Both the position numbers and the translations under genes were made by a program. A DNA stretch of 64,000 bases, taken from assembly GCF_028502605.1 (NCBI RefSeq), contig NC_079232.1, positions 4,588,001 to 4,652,000 on the forward strand, read 5' to 3'. The DNA comes from Trichoderma breve (Eukaryota; Ascomycota; Sordariomycetes; Hypocreales; Hypocreaceae). The notes under the pieces are model-generated. The model did not search any database. It saw nothing but the letters and a program-made list of their open reading frames with translations, and was not told the origin of the DNA. This document shows positions 36,701 through 47,901 of this stretch, piece by piece; position 1 is the first letter of the stretch, and each line of letters begins with the position of its first letter.

Positions 36701-39395
36701 AGTGCGGGGGTTAGCGGTCGAGAATCCTCAAGCCTCCACGCCCGCGATGCTTTGATAGGCCAGAAAGCTGCACAAAGTGGCAGCAGGTCGATTGTTGTTG
36801 GAGCAATACCCGCGCCGCTGCCACGGACCAGAGCAGGGATCTGCTGAGCCCACGCCAGCTGAATGGCAGATGCATCAATCGAAGCACTTGGGGCGTCTGT
36901 CTGCAGGTTCTCGGTCAGCATTTATTGACTGCTCATATGCAAATGGTACATACCATGTTCGAGGCCGGGGTTTGGGTCAATCGAGCACGCGCAGAGGAGG
37001 CCTACTCGTACAAGGACAGAGGAAGCATACATGCATGTACCTCAATGTAATTGCCTCATCACTTTCTACCAAAAAGCAATCACTGACAGCAATAAGACGC
37101 ACTGGATGGATTGCTTTTCTCGTGTCCTGCAAGTCACAGAGATCGATCTCGCACTGTCGGGCCGAATGCCTTCGATCCAGTGCTTGCACAATAGGCTTGT
37201 CGCACCTCCACTTATAGGTGGCATTCTACAAATTTTCACAACAGCTTGCATCCAAATGCCATCAAATACTCCAGCCACGGTTGCCCTTCTTCCACTAATT
37301 GGTATTCTCGTATAAGAATACGCAAACAGACACATGCATGTTGGGTGATTCAGCTGACGCCGCCTTGATTTCCGGGCAGTATGGGGAGACAGTCAGCCTC
37401 CAGCGTCGCCAGATCAATGCGGCTTTCTAATAGGAGTAAATGGCTCTTCAATCCACAAAAGATGCGACAATACAGCGAAGGTACATAATGAGGTGACTTT
37501 CTATTGGTGCTACCATCACTGCTACCAGCCCAAGATGCTTGTCATTCTGCCTAATCATGTCCTCTATATTGCGCTTCAAATATTCCTCAAACATTTCTTG
37601 TAATATGGAGTAATACGGAGGACTAACTAAGTAATAAACACCAGAACAGGCATAGTACGATGGTGGATACATGCTCTGGAGACCAAAGTCATATCACAAA
37701 TTGCAGTGTAGCGCCGATTCGCATTCTCTCGTATAATTTCATATAAAGCCAGTGGCTGGATGAGAGGCTGCAATATGTGAGCTGAATTTCGCCTATCTAT
37801 ACCTATACTTCACCTCAGGGTTGATCTTTTCCCTTCTCTTCAGACCCCCGCTGCATGTTGATCCCACTACGACCCCCTTTTGAGCCTTGCCAAGGGGGAA
37901 GGGTGGTATTATTCAATTAACTTCGCATACCGACAACTTGGCTTGCGAGCTTAATTAGACATGCCGTGGGATCCTCTCATCATCAGCCGTAAAGATCGGC
38001 ATTCTCCAACATGTGAGATTGGGGGCGATAGATGCACATAACCGTCGATGTTCGGCTGCGGGGGTTGTTGTAAGTCTCGTTGAATTGTGCTATTAAATCT
38101 GCAAGCGCTAACTAACTCAGCCTTTTGCAGTTGTTCAATAGTTAGTGTCGTGGTTGAATCATGGATCACCGACGCTCGTGCATGGCCAGCCTTGGTGACG
38201 GTCACCCATCCATGCAGTACGACTTGCAAGGGAGAGGATCTCCTACGCTTCCTCACGATGACGCCTTTAACGCCATGCAAACGGGATAGGTGGCTCAGCT
38301 CCAGGAGCCATCATGAAACATCTTCCGCCACCGGCACGGGTCTGAGCCTTTGGATTAGCTCCTGTGAACCTCGAGAGCAGCCACCAAATCCTTTACCTGA
38401 CTAACGACTGCTTCAGGAATGTCACGACAACTGTCATTGCCGTGTTGGCCCCTTACAAACAGACCGAACGATCATCATATCCTATCAGTTTGCTCAAGGC
38501 TTTCCGCGGAACTGCGCCTCTTCCTGCACGATGCCAGCATACGGAGGTTCCCAGGACGCTGGTTACCTGTATTCGGAGTGACATACATTTCATCGACGCA
38601 GCTCTCGAGGGAGGCAGGGGCACAGATCTACAGCTGAGCTATGCGCGGGCACCAGATATTGTCCAAGGCACTCGCCTGACTACGAGAGCAATGGGTTTTG
38701 CTACTCCTAACAACAAGGAAGCTGTATCCCGTGATGACAACCCCCAATGCCACTTGCTCACTCCCGATCCGACGTACAAGGGGAATGTTCTGGCAAACAA
38801 TAGCGTACCTATGCTCAAGATGTTCTCTCAGAGTATATGCGTCTTGCTCTCATCGGAGCAGCAAAAAATCCTTAGCCGACGGGTTGGATGAAGAACAACT
38901 CATAGGGGACGCTCGATATTAATAGCTATGTCCTCACTGCTTGATCCAAGAACGATGGACATCATCCCCGGCCTTCTCATAAAGTTATCTTTTCCGACGC
39001 GGCCGGTTCTGATTGGAGGATGAATGGCTATGAGACTTGCCTTTTTGGATATCTGTACATGTAAGCTTTGGCCAGAACCGCAACCGGAATCACTGCTACG
39101 AGAGGTAGGTACATTGGATTAGTACCTGTTCTCGGCACTGTGCACGCCGCGGGTCCGCCCGCACGGAGTTATATTCCGCACGGACAAAGACTAGGCCCGA
39201 TCCCCCACGCCGAAACGCCCCGCATAGTGCTCACTGTACAGTGCGTGTGAACGGAGATAAGGCGTACAAGTCGCACCCGGGCAAGTGATATGGCATCATC
39301 ACCTAGCCCGCCTCCTGATAGGGAACCCGTCACCTCAACTTTCAGCTTCGGCACCGCGGAAAGCTTGCCATTCATCACACAAAACACAAGATAAC
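33767..39395. other. Long divergent gap, transcription factor / F-box gene
   Basis: About 5.6 kb with no supported gene. It should include the transcription-factor promoter on the left. Open frames at 36921-36436 (minus, 161 codons) and 38364-38891 (plus, opens with GTG) match nothing I know. A 24-T run lies at 34661-34684, and a short GTGTAGTCT tandem at about 36183-36207. Long upstream regions are common at fungal regulatory genes. Confidence 0.45.
34661..34684 (+). repeat. 24-base poly(T) tract
   Basis: Uninterrupted T run about 0.9 kb upstream of the transcription-factor start. On the minus strand, in the gene's direction, it reads as poly(dA), a type of element that often excludes nucleosomes. 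Its length may also be affected by sequencing. Confidence 0.85.
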
Positions 39396-41302
39396 ATGGC
39401 CCATCTAACGACGCTGCCAAACGAGATCCTTCACAACATTCTGCAATGGCTGGCGCCGAAGGACCTCGAGTCGCTACCCCGCGTCTGTAAAGCACTTCAC
39501 AGCTTCGTGAAAGGGAATCAGAAGTTGTGTGAAGACATTTATATTCATCATTTTGTGAGTACATTCGCGGGTCTTATATCTTGGCTTGATGTATTGAGAG
39601 CACAAGCTAATCACGGGAGATAGGATTCGCCTCCCGATGATGACAGACTTGATTGGGAGACTGAGTTGCATGATATCGTCAAGCTCGAGAATATCTGTCA
39701 CCGTGACAATGTTGAAGACAAGGTATATATTGATGTTACTGGTTCACCAATCTGTGAAAATAATCATGCGCTAACCAACCATTTACACAATACAGGAGGG
39801 TGAGCTGAGTTTTGTATACAAAGTAGTGACTCGACTGCTTAAGCATGCCTCACCCGCAAGCCATGCTGTGGAAACATCCGACACTCAGTATGCGTCCAGG
39901 AACGCAGACTTTCTCAATGCCCTCTTTGAAGACGAGTCCAACCGTAAAGCCTTTCTTCAGAAGTCGTCTCTGTTTGAGAGGGTCTACAGAACTCAGCACC
40001 ACCCGTTCCCGGCTTTGGATAAGAAGCAACAACAAGAAAGCGCCAAGCTCCACTGCTTATACGGCAAGCCAATTCTTGAGACTGGAAGATTGCGATCCGC
40101 GAGGACGTACCCTTATGCGTGTTCTAAAGTCTATGATATTCGGCAGTACACCAACCGGACTCGATGGGGCCCCTTCATGGATGAAGCTGGCGATTTAAAA
40201 GTAGATTGGGAGAAGGTGGAGGCAATCCTCATTGTACTCGGAAGTAACATTTACACCAAGAAGCTCACGCGGCTCTTCAACGATGTTTGGGACAGCCCTT
40301 TCTCTGGGTCGTGGAAAGGCAGCTTCATATCCTCCCCCATTACCGACCAGTCGTCACTGGATGCCATGGATCCATACGGCGTGACCGGCACTTGGTATAG
40401 AGTATGTTGTCCTATCTCCCGGTCTGAAATAACCTGTGCCCAATAGCTAAACTTGCTTGTAGATTGTATGTTTCCTTGACTACAACGATTTCTTTAGTTA
40501 CAACTTCACCAACCCCGAACGAGACGAATCCCCTCTTCACACGCTCGATGTTGGGGAAGCTACTCGTCTTATCATTATGAGGATTCACGTCACAAAAATC
40601 GAGCAGGCCGGACCGGATTCGGAGTACTCCTCGGATCTACCTATCGTCCATTATGAGGGCATCTCTCGCCCGCTTGATGATTCTTGGGACGACAATGCGT
40701 CATCTGATCTCCGAGGTAGGTATCTTGATCGCTGCAGCTGTTTTATTGATAAGCGTTGCTGAAGCTAAAGACTTTACTTCTAAAGGCACTGTTGGCTTGA
40801 CCAAGGAGGGCGAAGTACGATGGACATCAGTGTCCATCTTTCAGGGACACGAGCGTTGGAAATCAGAAGGCGTACAGCTCAGCGGTCCAAAAAGTGGCAA
40901 AGTTATCGGTAACTGGTTTGATAGGTAGGGCCAAACACTTGTGCATCCCATCCCATCTCTATCCCTCGACTGACCAGAATGTTTTGCAGAGACTACGACC
41001 CTCATGGACCTTGTGGGCCATCTGCCTTCTGGAAGGCCAGCGACTCGGAGACGGCGCATGGTACGCACGCTGTTCTTCCCAGAAACTTTCTCCTATGGAG
41101 CGCACTGATTCAGATGGAAGACTCTGATCCAGAGGGCGATATGGAGTACACTATGGAGAATGAAGAGGAAGAGGAAGAGGATGATTCTGAATCCGAGCCG
41201 GTAGCGAATGAGCTGCCAGAGCTGTTACTGGATGCGGAATTGGAGATTATCGAGATTACCCACCACATCGAGGATCATCCAGAGCCGTCATCTGGGGCTT
41301 GA
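39396..41302 (+). CDS. F-box domain protein, 522 aa
   Basis: Likely substrate adaptor of an SCF ubiquitin ligase; substrate unknown. Six exons: 39396-39554, 39624-39722, 39796-40401, 40463-40715, 40786-40924 and 40990-41302, with introns of 61-73 bp. The F-box occupies residues about 4-50 (LTTLPNEILHNILQWLAPKD, LESLPRVCKALHSFVKG). The rest has no WD40 or leucine-rich repeats that I can see. Notable stretches are EAILIVLGSNIYTKKLTRLF, GTWYRIVCFLDYNDFFSYNF and GVQLSGPKSGKVIGNWFDRD. The last resembles the C-terminal segment common in fungal F-box proteins of this layout. The C-terminus is strongly acidic (ENEEEEEEDDSESEP). It converges with the thioesterase gene, only 132 bp apart. Confidence 0.88.
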
Positions 41303-41434
41303 AATGTTTCTATTGCTTATGGCGTCTATGTAGGATGACGGGTCTCTTTTCTATTATACTAGCAAGCTTTCATACCAAATCCTATTTCTCATTAACAATA
41401 CTTGTCAAGTTGGAAAATCTGTGACCTCTGTCCA

Positions 41435-42008
41435 TTACAGCTTAGAAGGCTCTGGATCAACAACATCGACATTTGCCTTGTTATGCTCACAAATACAAAG
41501 CAGCTCATTGTCCTTTTTTCTTCTCAAGGTGCCTCGCAGCGCACACAGTCTCTTACCAACCTGTAGGATCTCGCACTCCACGAGTACCTCCATGCCAGCT
41601 GGAATGGGGCGCATGTACGTGGTGTTGAGGGTGCGGCTGACGCCCATGGTCTGCCAGAAACCAGGCTTGCTGACGAGTACAAGGACCAAAGATGTACAGA
41701 AATCAAGTAAGGACGCTGCAGCCCCGCCGTGAAGGTTGTTGAAGCCGTTGGTATGCTTGCCTTCGACGGTGAAAGAAAATTTCACCGAAGGATGGGGGAG
41801 AGCTGATGATGCAGATAGGACTTTGATGTTGGGTATGAGGTTACTCATCCACCGCTGATTCTGTGAGTTCGTTAGCACTTGTAGCTTTACTTTGAGAAGA
41901 AGATTTCGAGCATACTTCTTCGCCGTCTTGCTGAGAAAAGTGATTTAACCAAGCCTCGACTTTTCCGACATCGGTGTCTTCGTGGGGGATGTCGTTATTG
42001 TTGCTCAT
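41435..42008 (-). CDS. Hot-dog fold thioesterase (4HBT / PaaI-ACOT13-like), 172 aa
   Basis: Probable acyl-CoA thioesterase. Exon 1 is 42008-41916 (31 codons, MSNNNDIPHEDTDVGKVEAW), the intron 41915-41861 (55 bp), and exon 2 41860-41435. The hot-dog signature is NLHGGAAASLLDF, with the HGG turn at about 75-77 and the acidic residue D84 on the central helix. Then comes GVSRTLNTTYMRPIPAGMEV and a final strand region VGKRLCALRGTLRRKKDNEL. No clear targeting signal is seen. The substrate cannot be read from sequence; cytosolic or mitochondrial action on medium or long acyl-CoA is the usual expectation. It lies head to head with pex12, about 1.1 kb away. Confidence 0.88.
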
Positions 42009-43075
42009 CTTGAATGAGTGGTTGAGGTACCTATGTAAGGAAGATGAGATGAGACGGAACGCGGCGCGCTGGCTCTAGCTAGGATGCGCAGAGAGGTTCC
42101 AAATTTGTCCGGATTTAATTTGTATGTAGATAAAACTAAATGAGGATTTAATAATGCTTGTTTAGAGCGAATTTAATCGTCAATTGCGGAAATGCAATGG
42201 TGGTTGATATCTGGCGAAGTGGACGTGATTAGTGAGAGTGAGAGCGAGATGGGAAAGTGTCGGATCGGGTAGTGAAATGAACCTCGGTTTGGATCTCGCT
42301 AGCGCGGGAGCTTAGCGGATTGATGATGGCCTTCTTTGGCTGTAAAGTGACCACACTTGTACTGTACATTATTTGGTACATCATTCGCACGACGAGACAA
42401 GGCAAATGTTTTTTAATTGATGCTCCGATAGAGAGGCCATAATTAAAGTACCCAGGTAGTCTATACCTCTCAATAGACAATCGGAATATCAATTTAAAAG
42501 GAAGTCGATATGCATTCATAAACTTAGATACTGCTCGTTGAAGCTTCCATAAAGCTAGCAAGTACCCGGGACTCGGTGCTGGAGCGTCTGAAGAGACTGT
42601 GGAATTGATATGATATGAAAATGGTTCCTATTCAAGCAAACAATTATATAGCCATAGCACTATTATATTATTTCAAATTATGTCAATCAATAAACCAACA
42701 TAAAGTCTCCCAGTGCCCGCTCCAAACCAACGTTTCCGGGGAATCTGGGGCAGATGGCGACGGCACTTTTACCGAGGCACTTCACATGGCTGGAGCGTCA
42801 TTGGCTTAGTGCGTGGACCGCGCCATGCCGAAATCCAGGCTATTGAGATGAGATGTACCTATTCCTCCTGACACTTTCACCTCATCATCAACAATCCACC
42901 ATATCGACACTTTTGTCTCCTCCATCCTTGCACTACGACTATTTTCTTCTTATCCACGGCATCACACACGAAATACAGCATTAATCGACTGCGACAGCGA
43001 CAGCATCGGATTGATACTGCTACTGGCAGCGGCAAAGCAACAACAGCAGCTTCAGCAGCTTAGCAAGCCGCCGCC
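42009..43075. other. Divergent promoter region, thioesterase / pex12
   Basis: About 1.1 kb serving two genes read outward. The bases before pex12 are CAG/CGG-rich and end in a strong start context, CCGCCATGG. No other gene seen. Confidence 0.5.
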
Positions 43076-44353
43076 ATGGAGTTCATCACGGCCCTCAGGG
43101 GCACCTTCGACGGCCAGAAGCCCTCGCTTTTCGAGGTTCTCTCCGAGCAGCAGCTCAACAGCCTGCTACCGCCGACGCTGCGATACCTCCTGACCGTCGC
43201 CACGCACCGCCATCCGCGATACCTGCTCCGAATCCTCAACTCCTTCGACGAGCTATACGCGCTGTTGATGCTTGCCGTCGAGCGTCACTACCTACGCACC
43301 CGCGGCGGCTCCTTTACAGAGAACTTTTACGGCCTAAAACGCGAAAAAGCGCTTCACGGCGAGATCCCGAGAGCCAGCCTCGCCGCGCCGCATCTGGTCC
43401 GCGAGACACTGAAGCTCACGACTAAGGATGTGTGGCAGAACCTGGCCGTGCTAGTCGGCGTGCCGTATCTGAAGCGGAAGCTGGACGAGTCATACGACAT
43501 TAATGCGCCCCGAGCGCTTCTAGGCGCGGCATACACGCGGATGCCCGAGAATCCGACTCTGCGCGATCGATTCATGCACTACTACAGGTGGTTCCTGCGC
43601 AACATTTATCCGCACGTCAACGCGGCCTACTGCTTCGCCATGCTGGCTTTCAACCTGGCCTACCTATTCGACCGTACCAAATACCATAACCCGCTCATGT
43701 GGCTCATTGGCACGAGAATACGAAGGATGACCATGGCCGACTACCAGGCCATCGACAAGCTATCCGAGCCGACGAGCAATGCCGCCAAGCCCGGTCCGCG
43801 ATCTCTGCTGTCGACGCCTAAGGAGCTGGCATCCAGGGCCATGTCAAGCCTCTCTCTGCTGTTACCCATGAGTATCTTCGCACTGAAATTCCTCGAGTGG
43901 TGGTACCAGTCAGACTTTGCGAAGCAGCTGTCACGAAAGGCAGCTGAGAGCATCGAGTTGCCTCCTCCCATTGTATCTGGCAAGGGTTCTTTCGGCAAAA
44001 AGAAGAAGGAGGAGGGCAAGGAGGAAGAGGAGGAATCAAAAGAGGTGGCCATTACGGAAAAGGAGGCGCCGATTGCAACGCCGTCCATGCTCCCCATCTT
44101 TGTTGTTCGGTTCCCAGAAGACTCTTCCCTGTGCCCTATTTGTGTGGATGAAATCGTCACCCCAACGGTTTGCCAGACGGGTGTTGTCTACTGTTACACA
44201 TGCATCCACCGATGGATTGAGGGCATGCACCCTAAACAGGAGGAGTTCATGGAAGACCGCGAGGGCAAGTGGGAGAGTGGCCAGGGTCGATGCGCCGTTA
44301 CCGGGAAACGTGTGCTTGGTGGCACAGAAGGCCTGAGGAGGATAATTGTATAA
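43076..44353 (+). CDS. pex12: Peroxin Pex12, RING-type peroxisomal E3 ligase subunit, 425 aa
   Basis: Peroxisomal membrane protein of the Pex2-Pex10-Pex12 ubiquitin ligase that recycles the import receptor Pex5. A single exon. The N-terminus matches the Pex2/Pex12 domain: [56 protein letters not shown] and [12 protein letters not shown]. Membrane-like helices follow ([19 protein letters not shown] and a segment at about 258-275, [20 protein letters not shown]). A Lys/Glu-rich linker leads to the RING-like zinc site near 352-385 ([22 protein letters not shown]). As in other Pex12 proteins the later zinc ligands are incomplete, which fits binding of a single zinc. Confidence 0.96.
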   Translation: MEFITALRGTFDGQKPSLFEVLSEQQLNSLLPPTLRYLLTVATHRHPRYLLRILNSFDELYALLMLAVERHYLRTRGGSFTENFYGLKREKALHGEIPRASLAAPHLVRETLKLTTKDVWQNLAVLVGVPYLKRKLDESYDINAPRALLGAAYTRMPENPTLRDRFMHYYRWFLRNIYPHVNAAYCFAMLAFNLAYLFDRTKYHNPLMWLIGTRIRRMTMADYQAIDKLSEPTSNAAKPGPRSLLSTPKELASRAMSSLSLLLPMSIFALKFLEWWYQSDFAKQLSRKAAESIELPPPIVSGKGSFGKKKKEEGKEEEEESKEVAITEKEAPIATPSMLPIFVVRFPEDSSLCPICVDEIVTPTVCQTGVVYCYTCIHRWIEGMHPKQEEFMEDREGKWESGQGRCAVTGKRVLGGTEGLRRIIV

Positions 44354-45093
44354 AGGAACCTCCGTAATCGCACAGGGAGGGTCATGGGAGGATACTTGAG
44401 AATCATTTATATATACAAGAGGTGGATATTATAGCATGACAGCCAGAGTCTAATTCGGTTAGAAACATGTACATTAAAAGATCTAAGCAAGCGGGAAGCG
44501 ACTGTAGATGGAGGCATATCATGGGGCGTTACTTGGGCGAAATACCCGACCTGAAAATAGACTTACTTAACGCGCGTTTGTTTCAATTAAAACTTTTCAA
44601 TGGCACGCGTCAAAAGCCTGGGATTTGCGCGACAGGCAGCCATTTCTGTGACTCTGTGAATTGAAAGTCTCACCTTCTGGAATGCCCTCTCGTGTGTGTT
44701 GCCAGCACCACCATTCTTCTGTGTCTTGGCCATCCCGGCAACGAGGCTTCCAGGAATTGGCATTTTTCCTTTTTTGCTCTAGACAATGAAGAGGTGAGGC
44801 AAATCTCCCCGGGAAACAATGCCTCTCAATGCCACGATACATGTTGCACGTCCGGATTGAGACTGGCTATAGTGTGTCTCACTTATTTATGGCCTTGATC
44901 GCCATGAGGTTACGGGTCAGAGAGGACATTCCAGGGGCTGGATTCAAGCCCTTGGTGAGATATTCGTGTATATAATGTGTAAATGCCTTTTTCAGCTTTG
45001 AAAATCTCCTCTTTCCTTCTTCTTTTTCTCTCATGACAAGCTGTCTTCAACCAAAAACTGCAGTATCAAGCGTCGTGCTGCAGTTGATTGAGG
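44354..45093. other. Spacer pex12 / GH16 gene
   Basis: About 0.7 kb holding the pex12 3' region and GH16 promoter. I searched it for an upstream exon coding for a signal peptide and found no convincing one. Confidence 0.45.
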
Positions 45094-45149
45094 ATGGAGT
45101 ACTTTTTATCCACAACATATGCTGGAGAGTCTCTGCTCTCCAACTTTAA
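45033..45149 (+). other. Upstream ORF overlapping the GH16 start
   Basis: An ATG at 45033 opens a 38-codon frame (MTSCLQPKTAVSSVVLQ...) that runs out of frame across the GH16 start at 45094 and stops at 45147. If the transcript begins upstream, this overlapping frame would reduce translation of the main frame. It also shows that the upstream ATG cannot supply a signal peptide without an extra splice. Confidence 0.4.
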
Positions 45150-47614
45150 CTGGTTCGATGGGGTAGATCCCTCGCACGGATTTGTTTCGTAAGTGCTTTT
45201 GACGTGGTTCTGACCATTGATTATGTTTGCTGAGCTGACACTTAATCTGCGTTATGTAGTTATCAGAATAGACAAAATGCTCACGCAATGGGCTTATACC
45301 AGATCGATGATAGAACAGGAGTTGTTAGACTAGGAGTTGACAGCACGAATAGCTACTCCATCTCGGATAGGGGTCGGCCGAGTATTCGACTTGAGAGCAA
45401 AGACACATTTGATCAGGGCCTTTTCATTGCCGACTTCTTACACATGCCTCCTTCACATTGTGGATTGTGGCCAGCATGTAAGTTTGAATCGAGTCCTTTA
45501 TGATACTGAAGGTCAAAATGTTCAGGATACTGACTGACCATGGATTATAAACAGTCTGGACGTATGGTGACAACTGGCCGTACGACGGCGAGATTGACAT
45601 CATTGAAGGAGTCAACACAGCCCACACCAACATCATATCAGCTCACACGGCAGACGGATGTAGTCAGGGCAATGACATACTCGGACTGTTCAGTGGCGAG
45701 CAAATCAACACAGAATGTGCCGTTGGTACGGATAACATTGGCTGCGGCTTTCATCCCTCACCCGACGACACTTCATCATATGGTGACGGTTTCAATGCCG
45801 CTCATGGAGGTGTTTATGCCATGCAATGGGATAATGTCCATATTCGCATTTGGCACTTCCCTCGCGGATCGATCCCGAGAGACATCGAGGCCAAGAAGCC
45901 CGATCCTGACACATGGGGACAGCCGATTGCTATTTTTGGTGGATCGCAATGCAAGGTTGACAACTACTTTAAGCACATGAGATTGGTTCTCAACATTGTG
46001 AGTATATAAACACATCTGCTCATACGCAATGGACGTTGAGAAAGAAGAGCATTCTGAGACTGACTAAGATATATCCAGAACTTTTGCGGCGATTACGGTG
46101 ATGCTGTCTGGGGCAAAACGGATCAATGCGATGAATTTGCCCCGACGTGCGATGAATACGTGGCAAATAACCCGGAGGCATTTACCAATGCATACTGGGA
46201 CGTGCAATATATCGATGCCTATGAGTACCGTCCGCGTGTCCACGACCCGTGGCCAAGCTGGAACTCAACCCAGCCAAAGCCAAGCTGGAATTTGACTCTT
46301 CCTCGTCCTCGTCCAGGTCCCTACAGTGATGAGCGTACAACAACTTTATACAAGCACACTCGCTGGACCGAGACTGTGACGGTATTCGCTACTGGGCATG
46401 TTCCTCACCGTCCCTGGGATGGTCAAGTTCCTGCTGCAACGACTGATGCAATTGAACCGGTGGCAACCAGGGCACCTGTCAATCCCATCAAGATCAATCA
46501 CTATTCGTACCTCGGCTGCTTCTACTCCAACAGCGGCTTTGAAACATTCCACGAAGTCGCTGACAACTGGGACATGACTCTCGAGCGATGCGTCGATCTA
46601 TGCAACAAGAAGACTTATGTGGGCATCTTCGACTCCCACTGTTTCTGCGCAGATACTCTCGATGCTGAAACATTGGCCACCAGAAAAGAGGGCCTATGCA
46701 ACAAACAGTGTCCAGGAAACAATTTTGAGTTCTGTGGTGGTATAGTCACGCCCAGGGACATCGATGCGCCACGCAAGAAGTTTGTCTCAGAGACTTTGCC
46801 GCTGCATGCGCTTACTGTGTACGGCTTTGTTGAAGACGAGAAGCTGGAACAACCGCCGGCGATGGCACCGGGGTCGAATTGGACGGAGAAGGGGTGGTCT
46901 AAGACGATTACTGAGGTGGCTGAAGTGACTGTATTCCCGGTTTCTGAGCAGGATTCTCGTGAACAGGGTTGGCAGTGGGGTGACAAGCATGAAGGTGGCC
47001 ATGAGTGGAGTGGTCAGGATGGTGAGAAGAATGATTGGCAGAAAGATGAAGGTGAGAAATACGATGGCGAGAAGCATGACGGAGACAAATATGAAGATGG
47101 TAATCACGAAGATTGTGATTGTGACGACGAGGGCAAAGACGGACACGATTGGAACAACCATGAAGGTCACAATAAGGGTGACTGGAAAGAATCCGCTTCT
47201 TGGGACCCCTCAGCAGCAGAGGAAAAGGGCTGGCCTTCGAAACCTGAGATCTCAGAGATTGTGATCCCGGTGACGGAGACGGTCGTTGACTGCCCCGAGA
47301 CAAAGCAAGCTGTTGTGACACCGACATGGGCACCGCATGTTGATCCGAAGCCTTGGGTTCCTTCTGACCCTCCTCACCCTCCTCCTGGGCCATTACCATC
47401 ACACGACGACCATTGGCAAGATCCTCCTCATGATCCTCCTTCACGCAATAACGATCATGACAAATCTCACCCGCCGCCTTCAACGTACCCAGATACTCCT
47501 GTGAGCCCGCCAGTGGTGCTTGTTGCAGGAGCATCAACAATGTATGCGGGATTAGAGAAGTATCTAGCAATCTTGGGTTTGAGCATAGTGGTTCTTATCA
47601 TGAGAATCATTTAA
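45094..47614 (+). CDS. GH16 beta-glucanase with WSC domain, acidic/His-rich linker and C-terminal anchor, 763 aa
   Basis: Likely cell-wall beta-1,3(4)-glucan hydrolase or transglycosylase. Exons are 45094-45188, 45260-45477, 45555-45997 and 46079-47614, with introns of 71, 77 and 81 bp. The GH16 domain (1-290) starts FLSTTYAGESLLSNFNWF and has the active-site motif GEIDIIEGVN, with E117 as nucleophile and E122 as acid/base. Residues about 393-480 form a WSC domain (SYLGCFYSNSGFETF, ERCVDLCNKKTYVGIF, CFCADTL, NNFEFCGG). From about 553 to 630 is a Asp/Glu/His/Gly/Lys-rich region (KHDGDKYEDGNHEDCDCDDE), then a Pro-rich stretch, and a hydrophobic end (YLAILGLSIVVLIM) like a GPI signal or membrane anchor. 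Oddity: no N-terminal signal peptide. An in-frame stop lies just upstream of this ATG, so a missing first exon is possible. Confidence 0.88.
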
Positions 47615-47901
47615 CTTCAAATCCAAAGAAAAAAACATCAAAAGACAAAAAAAGGAACAACATAATATGAACGCTCGGGACGGGGCCTTTATCTTTTGTA
47701 TACAGAACACTCCCAGCATAAAGTGCGCGCATTGTATCAGTATTAATCACAGGGACATCTCCTTTGTTTAGTATGTAGCCTATAGGATTTAATAAACGAC
47801 AAATTCTTAAAAACACAATTTTCATTATATTTCTCCTCCCATTTTCAAAACATGGTCATTATACATTGATCTTTGCGTTTCGTATCTAATAAACATCCAA
47901 G

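Noticed and set aside
36436..36921. 161-codon minus-strand frame
   Set aside because: Starts with ATG but shows no domain, and no neighbouring exon could be joined to it.
38364..38891. 175-codon plus-strand frame
   Set aside because: Opens with GTG rather than ATG and has no recognisable motif or splice sites in place.
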